A stretch of DNA of 64,000 nt from Perkinsus olseni (taxonomy: Eukaryota > Perkinsozoa > Perkinsida), in contig JABANN010000037.1 in assembly GCA_013115125.1 (NCBI GenBank), positions 47,272 to 111,271 of the forward strand. Reading direction: 5' to 3'. Shown here in pieces: positions 44,775 through 56,119 of the stretch. A model generated the notes under the pieces. That model was not told the DNA's origin. It saw only the letters and a program-made list of their open reading frames with translations, and searched no databases. The first letter of the stretch is position 1, and the number at the start of each line of letters is the position of its first letter. The translations under genes and the position numbers were made by a program.

Positions 44775-45161
44775 CTATTCAAAGTTCTCCGGCGAAGTCG
44801 CGAACCACATCCGTACGCCCCATTCGAGCTTGACGTCTGGCCGCATGACTTTCGGGCTGACGAGAGCAGGTAGGCCTCGGGGAGGAACAACTCTCGTACT
44901 GTAAGTAGACGCTATTCTGATCGCTCCCTTCAGCTGTTATTTCAAACAGTCCCGTGCTCCACCCAGGGAAGCGCTTCTCGTCGAATTTGGGTCTTGCGTG
45001 AAACTTCTCCTCCGACTCGTGGACTTCACCTTCAGGTTCCTGATAGATAGAAGCACGTTCACTGATCACTACTCCCTTAACGCTGTTCAACTGGAGAGCC
45101 GAGGTACGCAGGCCGGGTACCTCTCCCCGGTGTCTGCATCATCATCCGAGTCCGACTTCAT
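44775..45161 (-). CDS. Small acidic protein of unknown function
   Basis: From ATG 45161 an acidic start (KSDSDDDADTGE) joins through a short intron to a frame containing FDEKRFPGWSTGLFEI, then through another to KLEWGVRMWFATSPENFE and stop 44775-44777, about 110 residues. No family recognised. Alternative splicing would run into a downstream frame with an EF-hand-like loop (DSSKDGYVSMDD, about 44680-44720). The plus strand over 44680-44770 also encodes a membrane-helix-like stretch, so the strand of the last 130 bp is uncertain. Confidence 0.4.
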
Positions 45162-45211
45162 CAAAGTCTGAGGTCCTTTCTTATTGTTATTCAACTAATA
45201 CCAACTCTAAC

Positions 45212-47588
45212 ATGATCTCTGTCAACTCAGGTGAGTGACCTTAGAAGATGGAGGTTTTGTGTTCAGTGGCGATGGTGTCCATTCTCTGATGAGCTCCCTT
45301 CGATTTGGGCTCCCGCATCTTTTCTCATACCGCAACTGTTTGTATGTGGAGTTTATATCATCTCGGACCTCGGAGGGTCGAGGTACTATAAAATGTGCGG
45401 CGACGAGGTTCGACCTTCTCACCGTAGTAATGTGATCGTCTTTCCCTAGTACGGCCAAGTGAGAAGGTATAACATCAGGGGTGTACGATACACCAAAACT
45501 TCCTGCACCGCTAAGATGCCAGTCTAATTCCAATTATCCGGGAACACGAACACATTCGCGGTGCCTCAGTCTGGAGGAGGTGTAGATGCAATAGTGGAAA
45601 AATAGCTGCTTTCATTGCTGCCGAAGACGCGCAGCATCAACTCTCCTTTCGGTTATCGCCCGCTTTGCGCTCGCCACACGGCGCATGGAGTGAAACGGTT
45701 ACGAGTAAGAGAGAGGTCTAGCCCGAGGGGGAGGAATATCTTCTTGCCGTTGCAACCTGTCATGACGTGGCCCGCCGACTGGAGTTCCTACCACCGTGAT
45801 CGACTACAGCGATACTGCCATAACCGTGGCCGATGGGTGAACGGCCTGTGCGAGTGTTTCGACCAGTGGAAATCTCCGAGCATTTGGCACTGGCCGGATA
45901 GTATTTGGGTCAGTGCCCACTACCAAGCTCTACTGTGATACTACTCGTTCGAATACACTGCGCACCGAAGACCGTTGCTCATCCCTGTTTCAGACAATGC
46001 ACGCATTGGGACGCCCCCTTACAATGGAACGAAACGAGAAAGGAACATGTGTGGTCGGGAGGCGTATCTTACTGTAGCCATCAGGAGCCTGTGCTGCCCT
46101 TGATCATCCTGCCCTTCAGTTTGTTCTGATATCATGAGAGGGGTGATTCCTGAGATGTCGAGAACCGCTGCGTAAGTTTGGGGAGGGCTACGCTGGTTGT
46201 TTGCGATTACCGTACTGACCGGTGCGTATTCTTTCAAGGTGCTTCCCTGCCAACACGACACAGCACGAGTACGAGTGGTATCCATGTAGGGACGCACTGC
46301 TCTCCTCGCTGTGTGATCGTGAACACCCTCAGATCTGTTCGAGAACGTCTCCTGCCCCTACACTTGGAACCGTTTCATGCAACGTTGTGAGTGTCAAGAG
46401 GGAGCTGTATACGCCAAGCGAAACCATATATTCTCTACTATCCATCTTTCCCCCGATGAGTGGCACATGTACGTTCAGAATAACCCGTCTCCGTTGTGAT
46501 GCCTCACCTGCCTGTTATCAGTCCCTGTCCTCGGCGGGGCACTCCCATGGCCCTACCAGAAAATGGTACGCACTGGCTCAACAGGACTGCACCACTCCCA
46601 GAGGGCTGGCCTCACACTGGTGAGTATCTCGCCATCGCCGACTTGAGTGAATATAAGGGCTCTTTCCCTCTTAGTTCCGAACTGCGCTGGTCGTGGCAAC
46701 TGGTCGGAATCGCAGGGAACCTGTAATTGCGAAGAGGGTTGGATCACAGTGAGGCAGCCCGACGGAAGCTACCAGTAAGTCTGACATCAGTCGAAAGTTT
46801 CTGCGTCGTTCGGATCTGATGGTCGATGTCAGGTACTGCGCCGAGCGAGTCTCCAACTTTTCGACCACTGATAGCCCTGCGGTAGGGTCCCCGGGGATCG
46901 AGTCGTCTCTTTCGATGCCTCCGTTGTTAATTGCTACATCATCACAGCACCTACAATGTGCTCGCTGCTCTCAGGCTTCGATACAGGGAAGTTTGGCTGA
47001 GCTCACTTCCGTTACTGAGTCGGCAAGCAGCAACGATACCCCGATGATCGTCGTGGCCATACCGTTCCTTGTCGTCATCGTCGGCCAACTCTTCGCTATA
47101 CTGTGGCTGTGAGCTCCTTTCGTGGCTCTCACTCCCGACGTTCTGCACGGTCAGGGTCAAGGCACTGCGACGACAAGCCAAGGAGAATACGTCAACGGGG
47201 ACTGCACAAGCGGTCCCGGGCGGAGGATCGCCAAGGTATCATTCAGGAATTCGCTGTTATTTTGGGACTCCTGCCAACCGTTTCATTGCTGTGCCGTCTC
47301 GGTTATGGAGTGCTCTCAGCCCCACCGGAGAGATCCATAACGCCTCTGCCTCCCCTCGCGGCCACCCAGCGCTCAAGTCGCCATGATGTCCTCGCTGGCA
47401 TTCGCCAAGTCGCTGACGTCATCGTTCAATTAGATGAATGCAGCACGCTAATGTTTCTCAAGATGCATCATGAAGTCCGTGTTATCTTAGCGACATGGAT
47501 GCTCCGTTGCGTTGATAGTAGTGAGTATCATAGACTATCGATCGAAGAGGAGAAGATCTCCTCGCTGTGGGTGAGCGTGCTCCTATGA
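45212..47588 (+). CDS. Cys-rich (EGF-like) single-pass membrane protein, multi-exon
   Basis: Plus-strand segments with frame-compatible GT/AG joins suggest a secreted or surface protein. Two EGF-like pieces are visible: CHNRGRWVNGLCECFDQW (near 45815-45875) and NCAGRGNWSESQGTCNCEEGW (near 46685-46740, shown here as 21 residues split by the first C-x-G gap: NC + AGRGNWSESQGTCNCEEGW). A Ser-rich stalk leads to one clear membrane helix, MIVVAIPFLVVIVGQLFAILWL in two parts (MIVVAIPFLVV, IVGQLFAILWL), near 47040-47110. The cytosolic tail is basic, then has a long helical part ending at TGA 47586-47588. Exact exons, start and signal peptide are not resolved. No known family assigned beyond EGF-like. 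Confidence 0.45.
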
Positions 47589-47700
47589 GGCGTAATGGCG
47601 CATCACGATCATGAGCCAAGAAAGAAAATGACAACCGATCACATCAGATATACTCACAAGATGCAAATGTGAGGAATTAGTTGTGCTACGGGAGAACGTT

Positions 47701-48467
47701 AATAGCGTGCTAGGCAATACAGCAGATACGGATGGAGATCTCGACTGTCGATCGAACTGCACCTACAAGCACACGTCCTTTCCAATTCATTCGTGTAACC
47801 ACTAAGCAACTCGACTCGCATGCTCGTAACTTTATGGAGGATTGGCTCTCATGCGGCAACCCAAGAATAGGTTTGTATCGGCAAAATCCCCCAGAACTTC
47901 CTGGAAAGGATTCGCTCGCATCAGCAAGTCTAGAGCGGCGCTCACCTCGATCGGACACAGGGACCTGGTTCCCGCCCCACCTCCCGACTGCGGGACCGGA
48001 ATGGTGTGAGTCGCAACGACATCTCCAGAATCTGCCCGCACCGCGAAGAGATCGCAGGTCACGTCCCGAGTGCTGCAGGAACCCGTCAGGCACAAGCCTA
48101 TGTCGCCATCGGCGCTTATGGCGGCAGTGAAATAAAAGTCCTCGTCGAAGGCAGAGAACGTAGGGCTGGTCCGGAGCTCCTCACTGCAGAGTTCCTCTCG
48201 ACGCATCGCCCAGAGGGCGGTCAGTGCATCGTCACTCCTCGAGGTTGTGATCGTCCCGAAATACTCCGAGAATTCGCCCACTTGCTTCGCTGGAATCTCG
48301 TAGCGCATGGTTGTACGCTGCTGTTGATCGGCGCTCAAGCTGTCTTGTGAATCGTATCGTGGCATGTCCGACACCGAAACACCCTGCTCATCCACTCGCT
48401 CGTGGAACCGCCCCTCTGCCTCGCTTTCCACATTGTCTCCGAACCTGGAATGATGTCTACAACTCAA
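47701..48467 (-). CDS. Hypothetical protein
   Basis: An open frame of about 200 residues (acidic, with a Cys-bearing beta-like segment FTAAISADGDIGLCLTG) that can be joined by a GT/AG intron near 47850-47880 to a last exon ending TAA near 47701. Its 5' end is unclear: the frame is open to a non-ATG position at 48467, so an upstream exon is probable. Plus-strand frames over the same bases look like shadows. No family recognised. Confidence 0.35.
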
Positions 48468-48663
48468 CTATAAAAGTACCGTTATCTTGCCTACATGGTT
48501 TCCCCATCACTTCCCCATTTATCAGACGTAGTCTTGGTACCATGATTCCTCGGTGCCTTCTGTAGAAATGCGACAGATCTTTCAATCTCATCTGATTGGG
48601 AAAAATGATGCCATGGCGACACTGTCCTCCGAGTGAAATCGTCACGAAGCATCCGGAAAATGG

Positions 48664-50330
48664 CTATGCTACGCCTTGGTTCTTACGAATCTTCGAGCGG
48701 ATTTCTTTGACTTGCCCTTGAAGTTTCTCGACCTCCTGGGCCATAGACGACCTCCCGTCGGCGGCTTCCAGGCTCCTGTGTGGACTAGGCTGTGGTCGAT
48801 CCTGGACTCCCTCGGCCAAGCTGTCATATTTCTCGGACAGACTGACACAGGTGGCCGTCGTTCGCCGTGAAGCATTCACGTCATTATTATCGCGTCTTCA
48901 CCTGGAGAACCTATCCCGTAAGTCCTTCAACCCACGCAATTGGGAGCGTATGTCGAGACTCTCCTGGCGATGCTCACGAGTGAGCCGTTCGATCCTGTTC
49001 CGTAACTCTGCGCGTACGAGATCAACAGCTTCAGACGTGTCGCCTGGGCAAGTGAGCGGGAATCGGGGTGGAACGTTCATACGGCCCCTCCCGCCCCGAC
49101 CAAATGATCAGGGATGAAGAAGAAAACGCTAGCCAACCAGCACTAAAACATAGAACTCACTGGGCTGCGTCTGCTTCTCTATGACGGCTCGGATCTCCCC
49201 TTTGAGGTATTCCAGCTCACTCTCGACCGTCGAGAGTTGTGACTAGCATGAACACCATACACGTGGCAGCGCTAGGCATCCAAGTTCCTGAGTCGAGGTA
49301 ACGCTGGATGGAGAATATCTCACATCCCTGCGAGTCTGTAATATCTGGTTTTGTTGCCCCAGGTCAATCATCGTTTTGAAAGCTGCCGCGCGATGCCCTG
49401 AGCCTTCAATCAGCCCGTCTAAATCTCCTCGAACTTGCTTGAGGTCGGTCCGAAGGCCGCCGACCAGCTCGGCTGTTTCGCTAAACTGCAGGGGGTGTGA
49501 TACTCCTTCGGAGAGCACTCCCCTACATGACTGGTGAGCTTGGATTCAATGGCCGGCACCTTCGCTTTGGTCATCTCCTCTATCTCACCCTGGAGCTTCC
49601 TACATGCCTCGATGACAGGGCATGTGTCACCGTCAGAAGAGCTGTCGCCGCAACAGCAGCAGGATCGCTCCACATGGCCTGATAAAAGCAAGTCCGTTGA
49701 TAGTCAGCGGATGCTGTTACTCAATCTCGCGTTCAAGCTCTCAAACCGAGCCTCCGACTGCTGCACATCGTGCTCTCGACGCCGTGCGAGCTTAGTAGTA
49801 GTCTTTTTGATTATCTCCAGTCCTTCGACCAGCGTGCCCATCTCAGGTAGCTGGAGAGTAACCTTACGATGATCGGATAACGGATGATTTGAAATTGAAT
49901 CAATGAGATCGGCAATGTACCACTTCGCCTGCGGTTTCTGCGCTGACGGTTGTTTGGTTCCACGTAGCGAAATCGGACTCGAGTTCTGACAGCCTGTCCT
50001 TAACCTGGACAGGGGAGTAGTACGAAGTACGATAAAATGTCAGCGGCGAGCTGACTGGAAATGAGTCACCTCCTCCGTTGCGTTTTCATGTGCTTGAAAC
50101 TTGAGTTCAATATCATCGATGTATGTCCCTCGTTTATCACACTGATGTATCATCTCGAGTGCCTCGCTGAACCGTTCCTACTCATGAACTTCCCATCCAA
50201 ACCTTGCTCGACCGCAGCCACCTGGAGCCAGTCAAGACGCTCCTGCTGCTCAACAACTAGTTCCTCTACGTCACGCAGGCGATCCTCCAAGGACTGCCCG
50301 CCAGAATGGCTTTGCATTAAATCCTGCTGA
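48664..50330 (-). CDS. Coiled-coil protein, multi-exon
   Basis: A chain of minus-strand exons with heptad-type helices: LRDVEELVVEQQERLDWLQ, FSEALEMIHQCDKRG, LSELESDFATWNQ, VEGLEIIKKTTTKLARR, EACRKLQGEIEEMTKAK, AELVGGLRTDLKQVRGDL, LRNRIERLTREHRQESL and, last, VEKLQGQVKEIRSKI before the stop at 48664. Repeated intron signals of 45-60 nt separate them. The likely role is structural (cytoskeletal or tethering); no specific family can be named. The 5' end is placed roughly at 50330 and may lie further right. A Cys-cluster (CCCCG) occurs in one exon near 49650. Confidence 0.5.
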
Positions 50331-50545
50331 CTCTAAATTGATTGAGTTTTTGCAATAACCAAACACCTTCGTCAAATGAATCGAAAAACGTAGCATGCCG
50401 GAAAAGTTGAGAACCGTTAACACAGTTGTGATAGACACAGCCACCATCAACTCGTCGGTCAGCAAACAGAGTTAGTAACATAGCAACATAGTCGACAGCC
50501 CGCTAAACAACTTAGAGGCAAACAAAACATCAGACGCAGTGTACT

Positions 50546-51421
50546 TTAGCACTGGTCTTTGGACAGGCCGAGAGACATTAACCCTGCCAATGAAACATTG
50601 AGAGTATCGTTGGACTCGTCATAGGCAATAGTCAGAGCCTGATCGAGCTGATCAGGAGTCATACCAAGTTCGTTAGCCATATCCACCATCTGGGGATCAT
50701 TGTAATCAGGCTCGAAGTCCGTGCAGCCCTTCATAGTATAATCAACACCGTTGATGTTAACTAAGGGCCTCACAGTCAAGTCAAAGCTTCCATTGTCGAT
50801 GGTGGCCGTACCCTTGAACATCATGTACTTTCCGCAGTACTTTCCACTAGGAGTAGCCGAACAGCTTCCACTACTGGAAGTAGTGGATGTAGAACTAGAG
50901 GGCACCGTAGTAGGAGTATCCGAAGATACCGTAGACGGGCTCGCCGAAGGTAAGGTGGTGGATTCCGAGTACTTCCTTGTCGTCGTATCTGGAAGGGCCG
51001 TGCTAGTGGATCCATCCGAAGATCCCGTGCTTGAGCTGCTCGGAGCTAAGCTGGTAGGTAAAAAGTGTCTCCGTGTCGTCGTCTCAGAAGGGGCTGTAGT
51101 AGACTCTTCAGAAGATCCCGTAGTCGAGCTACCTGCAACTGAGGTTGTAGGGAAAAAGTGCCTCCTTGTCGTCGTAACCGAGGAAATCGTAGTGCTAGAG
51201 ACGTCTGCAGGTCCAGTGGTTGTGCTCCCCATAACCGAAGCCGAAGTTGTGGACGCTTCAGTTGTAGATCCAACAGGAGATACAGTAGTGCCCTGAGCAC
51301 CGGCCGTGGTAGCCACACTGGTAGAGGTGGTAGGAGCAATGGTAGTTGTCGTATCATTATCACTGCAACCAGTTAAGGACAGAGCGACGATGGCCGAAGC
51401 AATAACAGAGAAGAACTTCAT
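50546..51421 (-). CDS. Secreted Thr/Ser-rich protein, C8-C36-C57 family, member 1
   Basis: An intronless 291-residue protein. Residues 1-19 are a signal peptide ending LSLTGC, shaped like a bacterial lipoprotein lipobox. Residues 20-186 are Thr/Ser-rich (mucin-like, probably O-glycosylated) and contain three repeats of about 31-32 residues starting TTTRRHFF, TTTRRHFL and TTTRKYSE. The C-terminal domain (187-291) has four cysteines spaced C-x8-C-x36-C-x57-C, the last being the final residue after KDQ. The same domain is found at 60449-61021, 62650-63153 and, in part, at 63700-64000 and 56120-56790. I do not recognise it. A surface coat or secreted host- or environment-facing role is inferred from its shape only. 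Confidence 0.85.
   Translation of the reverse strand: MKFFSVIASAIVALSLTGCSDNDTTTTIAPTTSTSVATTAGAQGTTVSPVGSTTEASTTSASVMGSTTTGPADVSSTTISSVTTTRRHFFPTTSVAGSSTTGSSEESTTAPSETTTRRHFLPTSLAPSSSSTGSSDGSTSTALPDTTTRKYSESTTLPSASPSTVSSDTPTTVPSSSTSTTSSSGSCSATPSGKYCGKYMMFKGTATIDNGSFDLTVRPLVNINGVDYTMKGCTDFEPDYNDPQMVDMANELGMTPDQLDQALTIAYDESNDTLNVSLAGLMSLGLSKDQC
50897..51175 (-). repeat. Coding tandem repeat (about 31-32 residues, 3 units)
   Basis: Within the Thr/Ser-rich part of the secreted protein, three imperfect units of 93-96 bp begin with TTTR[RK] and share the pattern STGSS..ST. The repeat is absent from the shorter paralogue at 60449-61021, so array length varies between copies. Confidence 0.8.
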
Positions 51422-52851
51422 GATGATCGAATGGCGAGAGACTCGAGAAAACTAAAAGCAAAAAGATGCTGAACGGCGACTCGCTCAACGTCATATCATC
51501 TCAAGTTCAATAGGAAATTCTAAACTCCGGACTAATCGATCGTCACCTAAGGTAGGCTTCACACTTAGGCACTCACTAGCGAGCTACGCTAGAGCATAGC
51601 GCCCCACAGGTTGAGCTGGCTGGTGGTATTCGATCTGATGAGCAATTGACGATACTTCCACTGATTTAAGAGCCTCTTAATAAGAGGTGAAGAGTAACTA
51701 GTTGACATGCTTGCTAGGACAAATTGCACATAGGAAGCACTACACCGTTCACCGCGCAAGTTCGTTGAGTGAGCAGGCGGTTTTTGAAACCAAGAGTAAC
51801 AACGGAAACTCATGAAAAAACCCTCACGACTCGCCTCTGCGAAGGCCTTGAGTTGCAGTGTCAAACTCAAGTGCGTATTGTCGATCTTGAATGCTCTATG
51901 TCATTCTCAAATCAAATATAGTCGATCTTGAATTGTACAAAAATAGTACTGGCAAAGTTGAGCTAGACAGTGTGAAACTTGAACCAGACGGGTTATGGGC
52001 GCGACATTGTTGAACTCTCATGGTCAAACCTGCGTCCTCAAATATCACTTTCGAGTAGCAAAGGTGATGACCATCGCCTAATGATAAGCTGACCGAACGG
52101 GAAAAAACTAACTGGATGGGCGGACTTCTCGAGCCCTGGAGATGATGCTTGTTGTGGCACACCGGGGCGAGGCTTGTGTGACAGTCGTGGGCACAGCCCC
52201 CCGGAGGTGTAAGCGGATCCTGGAGGAGAGGAAGCTTCGCTGGTTGAATGTACCCCTGACGAAAGCTTCTTGACAATCTGTGTGATCGCACTGCACATCA
52301 ACGCTACCGAGAGTCTCCAAGTGAGCACATCTGCAAAAGTCTAACTAGGCCGGAGCCGGCGTTTGACTAAAAACTCACTCACACACTTTTACTTTTTTCA
52401 ATTCTCAACGTTATTCTTGGTCACGGGTCAAGCTTTGTGGTGGAATCGTTGAGAAGGAGACAGCGTGACGTCGTGCGCAGTAGATGAAGTAGACAGATTA
52501 GCTATATTAGCCAGCGGCCCGCAATCGCGCCAAGCCAGCGCGCGGCCCCTCTTTACTTGGCCTCCCGACTCCCTATGTCGAGTTCCGAAGTTAGAACTGA
52601 GGAGAGACGACTACAAACTTGTACAGCAAACGGTGTAGTTATGCAGCGAGTCGCTTGGATAGCAGTAGACGGACCAAACCACCCCGTTTCATTGTATTGG
52701 AGACAGCTTACACAATCGATCAATCTTGTTCCGACTCGGAACTTCCGAGGCAGTGTCCCTTGTCTAACATAGGCTAGCAGGACTACTTGGTCGATACCAT
52801 TTCATCATCAATACTCAATCTTGTTGTGGTGTCTCAGATCCTTTATGCAAG
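51422..52851. other. Long region without supported genes
   Basis: About 1.4 kb. It begins with the putative promoter of the secreted gene. Several TTGAG/CTCAA strings and one repeated phrase (GTCGATCTTGAAT, at about 51878 and 51923) occur; overlapping minus-strand frames at 51896-52328 lack any coding evidence. Confidence 0.45.
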
Positions 52852-53103
52852 TTATGCAAGACCCATGCAGAATCTGAACGGCCCACCGGGTCCACTGTGA
52901 GTCACAGTCTGCTTCACCTCAAGGATCGTCGCAACCCAAAAGGAGACAGCACCCATGTAGACGCGTGTGTCATGGGGACCGGGCGTGACCGAGGCTAGCA
53001 CAATAAGTACCGCAGACGATATAGTAACTACGAATGAGTGGGGCAGGTAAGGTTCCTGCTTCGTACCGGTATAAGTTATGCCGTATAAGCCGGCTACTCC
53101 CAC
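52852..53103 (-). CDS. Short membrane-protein-like open frame
   Basis: An 83-residue frame with two hydrophobic stretches (VVTISSAVLIVLASV and MGAVSFWVATIL) separated by a polar loop. It might be a fragment or exon of a small multi-pass protein; no splice partner found. It ends 135 bp before the ATP-grasp start, on the other strand. Confidence 0.25.
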   Translation of the reverse strand: MGVAGLYGITYTGTKQEPYLPHSFVVTISSAVLIVLASVTPGPHDTRVYMGAVSFWVATILEVKQTVTHSGPGGPFRFCMGLA

Positions 53104-53238
53104 GCGACGCGTACACGTGAGAACCCGTGTGGGGGGGGGCTAATTAAACTTGCTTCAAGGTCAGACCTTCATTTCGTGGAAACTGCCAACTGCGCTGCGC
53201 CTTAGAAGTGACCGACAGCGGGTGGATATCCCTTCAGT

Positions 53239-54750
53239 ATGTCTATCTCACCCGGAGCCATGACCCCCAAAGAGCGCAGTAGAGTTACCGCTGATCTGAC
53301 TCGAACTGCTACATTTCATATGCTGAAACAGATCCCTCGCGAACTGCTCGAGCAAGACAATGAGGAGGGTCAGGCACTTAGGCAACAGTTGCTGCGTGGA
53401 GCGACTATTGCTGTGCTTTGTTCTGGCCCCAAGGACAAGAAGTCTATCTACCAGAGGGCCGCTGAGCTCGGTGTCAAGGTTGTTGTTATCGACTTCACGC
53501 ACTCTTGGGGTGAGGAAATGGTTGCTGAGGGCATCATCGCCAAGTTCATTCCGATTGACTTCACCGCTGACAACGAGGTGCTCTTCCAGCAGGCTTTGGA
53601 TGCTATCAAGTCGCTGGAGGAGGATCCTCTTGTTGGACCCGTCGACGGTATATGCACTTTCGTTGAGCTTGCCTTGTTCATGGCCGCCAGGCTGTGCAAG
53701 GGTCTAGGACTCCCCGGTCCCTCTGTCGAGTGCGTTGATATCGCTCGTGACAAGCACAAAACACGCGGAATAATGACGGCTAAGGGACTGCCATCCATTC
53801 GGAACTTCCTTATAACAGATCCGAATCAGCTCGAACAGGCGGCCCAACACGTCGGCTTCCCCGCTGTGCTCAAACCCATTGCTGGGGTGTCGTCACTCGG
53901 AGTACAAAAAGTATCCGACATGGACGACCTCAAACGCACATACGAAGGTCTCGTCCAGCTTCTGGCTGGTCTGAGGATGAAAGCTGGAAGGCTGGAACGG
54001 GTGGCTAAGGTTCGTACCGACTCTACCGTCTCTGAGGCGATCGAAGCTGATGGTATCAATGTTGAGCACGCCATTGCTGCCGACATGATGCTCGAGGAGT
54101 TTTTGGACGGCGACGAAGTGGATGTTGAGTGCATTTTTTGCGATGGCGAGTGCAGGTTCTGCTACGTTGTTGACAGCGGGCCAACCGTCGAACCGTACTT
54201 CACCGAAACCTGGGGTACCCTCCCTTCTCTTCTCCCCGAAGAAAAGGTTGCTGGTCTCAAGAAAATGGCTCAGGACGCTGTCGCTGCGATTGGTTTTACC
54301 CACGGAGTTTTTCATGTAGAGGGCAAGTTCACTAGCCGAGGGCCTCGCCTTATCGAGGTCAATGCCAGAATGGCAGGGGGTCTTTTCAGAACCATTTTCA
54401 GGCTCGTATATGGCGTCGACCTCGCTGTCGAGCAGCTCCTGATGACGGTTGGTATTCCCTCGAGGCCCCCAATAAAGTCGACTGGAATGTCTGCCGCCTT
54501 CGCTTCGGTTGGGGCTCCCAAATCTGGAGTCGTCGACAGCATCGAGTTTTTGGATAAGTTCCGTGACATCTCTGGGGTAGTGCAGTTGAGTGCTTACGTC
54601 AACGATGGTGAGGCCGTGATCGGCCCAGAGGATGGTATGCCGAGTTGGATTGCCAGGTTTGTCGTGTCCCTCAGTGACGTCCGTAAGGCCAAGGCTTTGG
54701 CTCAAAGACTCAGTGCGGAAATCGCTGCTGATTGTTCATATCGAATATGA
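53239..54750 (+). CDS. ATP-grasp ligase, carnosine-synthase-like
   Basis: An intronless 503-residue enzyme. N-terminal part: Rossmann-like VVVIDFTHSW and a helical domain with GPSVECVDIARDKHKTR, the usual entry of the ATP-grasp fold. Central motifs: FPAVLKPIAGVSSLGV (ATP-binding Lys and Gly-rich loop), EEFLDGDEVDVECIF, and GVFHVEGKF followed by RLIEVNARMAGG, where Glu and Asn bind magnesium. Family members (CARNS1, bacterial dipeptide ligases) join a carboxylate to an amine or amino acid with ATP. The product here is unknown. The start ATG 53239 is the first of two in frame. The last 37 codons and the 3' flank are duplicated at 59457 onward. Confidence 0.88.
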   Translation: MSISPGAMTPKERSRVTADLTRTATFHMLKQIPRELLEQDNEEGQALRQQLLRGATIAVLCSGPKDKKSIYQRAAELGVKVVVIDFTHSWGEEMVAEGIIAKFIPIDFTADNEVLFQQALDAIKSLEEDPLVGPVDGICTFVELALFMAARLCKGLGLPGPSVECVDIARDKHKTRGIMTAKGLPSIRNFLITDPNQLEQAAQHVGFPAVLKPIAGVSSLGVQKVSDMDDLKRTYEGLVQLLAGLRMKAGRLERVAKVRTDSTVSEAIEADGINVEHAIAADMMLEEFLDGDEVDVECIFCDGECRFCYVVDSGPTVEPYFTETWGTLPSLLPEEKVAGLKKMAQDAVAAIGFTHGVFHVEGKFTSRGPRLIEVNARMAGGLFRTIFRLVYGVDLAVEQLLMTVGIPSRPPIKSTGMSAAFASVGAPKSGVVDSIEFLDKFRDISGVVQLSAYVNDGEAVIGPEDGMPSWIARFVVSLSDVRKAKALAQRLSAEIAADCSYRI

Positions 54751-54992
54751 GTTTTTCTCTGCCTGACGGGCCAAGATGGCTGCGCAGCTTTTACGAACAT
54801 CAAGCTTCAACAAACGTCATCTCAACGATGGCTACATTCTCTCTTTTTTACTATTGAGAAGAGTACTTTACTATCACATTCACTTACTACTTTCTTCGGT
54901 GCGACTACAATCATTGAAGTTGCACTTATTCCAAAAAGCTGTTGCCTTCATGTAGGTGAGTGGAGCTGCTAGTGGTGTAGTCCGGCCTAACT

Positions 54993-55343
54993 TCATTGTT
55001 CACCGGAGCATTGCCAAGATGACAGGTCAGCCACCATGTAAACACCCGAGCTAGGAAGGGGGCATTTTAGTGGAGGTCCTTGGCTTGCATATACCTCCCG
55101 AGAAAGCGGGCATGCTAGGAGATAAACATCCTCTCTATATGGAACCCTCATAGAGAATGTCGACTGCTCCATCATTTGGGCAAGAGCCTCCATCTGAAGC
55201 CCTTTTGATGGGACGAGAAAATCATTCGCACACAATAAAAACGTCCCCATAATCATCAAGAAAGCTCCCGTTTGATGCTCGTAGTGAGCCGAGCGTCCGC
55301 CTCTCATCGTGTAATCATCCAAAGGGAGTTGCCCGAACACCAT
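54993..55343 (-). CDS. Open frame in duplicated spacer, doubtful gene
   Basis: A 116-residue frame with one hydrophobic stretch (GAFLMIMGTFLLCAND). In the matching part of copy B (about 59820-59970) the frame is not kept, which argues against a conserved gene or means copy B is decayed. An upstream open segment near 55400-55500 might be another exon. Confidence 0.22.
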   Translation of the reverse strand: MVFGQLPLDDYTMRGGRSAHYEHQTGAFLMIMGTFLLCANDFLVPSKGLQMEALAQMMEQSTFSMRVPYREDVYLLACPLSREVYASQGPPLKCPLPSSGVYMVADLSSWQCSGEQ

Positions 55344-56119
55344 TGTCCTAGGAGGATGTCATCTGTAACGGGCCTGCGGTGCTAGCTCACCTCTACGATG
55401 TGGTCATCAGGTTGGAGCGCCTCTGCTGGAAGGTCGTGATTGAAGACCCCGCTGAATGCACAAGTGACTCCTTCAACAAGTAGATAACTAGGGTAGTTAT
55501 GATCGACGTCAACGCCCAGCCGCGATCCTGGCCAAGGGGGGCGGCGCATTCGGACCTCGCTGGAGCTATCCCGGCAATTTCGTCGTTCTCCTTCTACGCT
55601 AGCATGAATCCTGCAAACGATCTATTCATAAGCACCCCAAGAACACCGTCTGAGCTGACCATGAACCATGCTCGTGCAGATAGTGCTGATCATATTGGTT
55701 TTCGTCCACCACACAGTGTGAACCAGTGGGCCATTCTTCCAGAAGACTACAACGTCAATGAGTCAACTCGGATATGGTTGACACGAGTTCCGGACACTTG
55801 CCATTAGCTATCTCAATAGAGCATCAAAAGTTCGTACTCAGCATAACGTGTAGCACTATAGGACCACCGCTGCCTCGCAAACTGTACTAGACTTTCCTAT
55901 TGTCTGCAACTCCAGAACCCAGAGTAACAACAAGGCCCCCAACGGATCTTGGTTCACGAGAATGGAGCTGTCGTCCCAACCGATACCTCTTCCACCCGCC
56001 CCTTCACAAACGCGAGACTTATGAAAGCAATGGAAAACATATCCACGCAAACTCCCGGAGAACATACTCATCAACTACTCAACATCGTTTAGAGGTCAAA
56101 AAAACCAACACCTGTCCGG

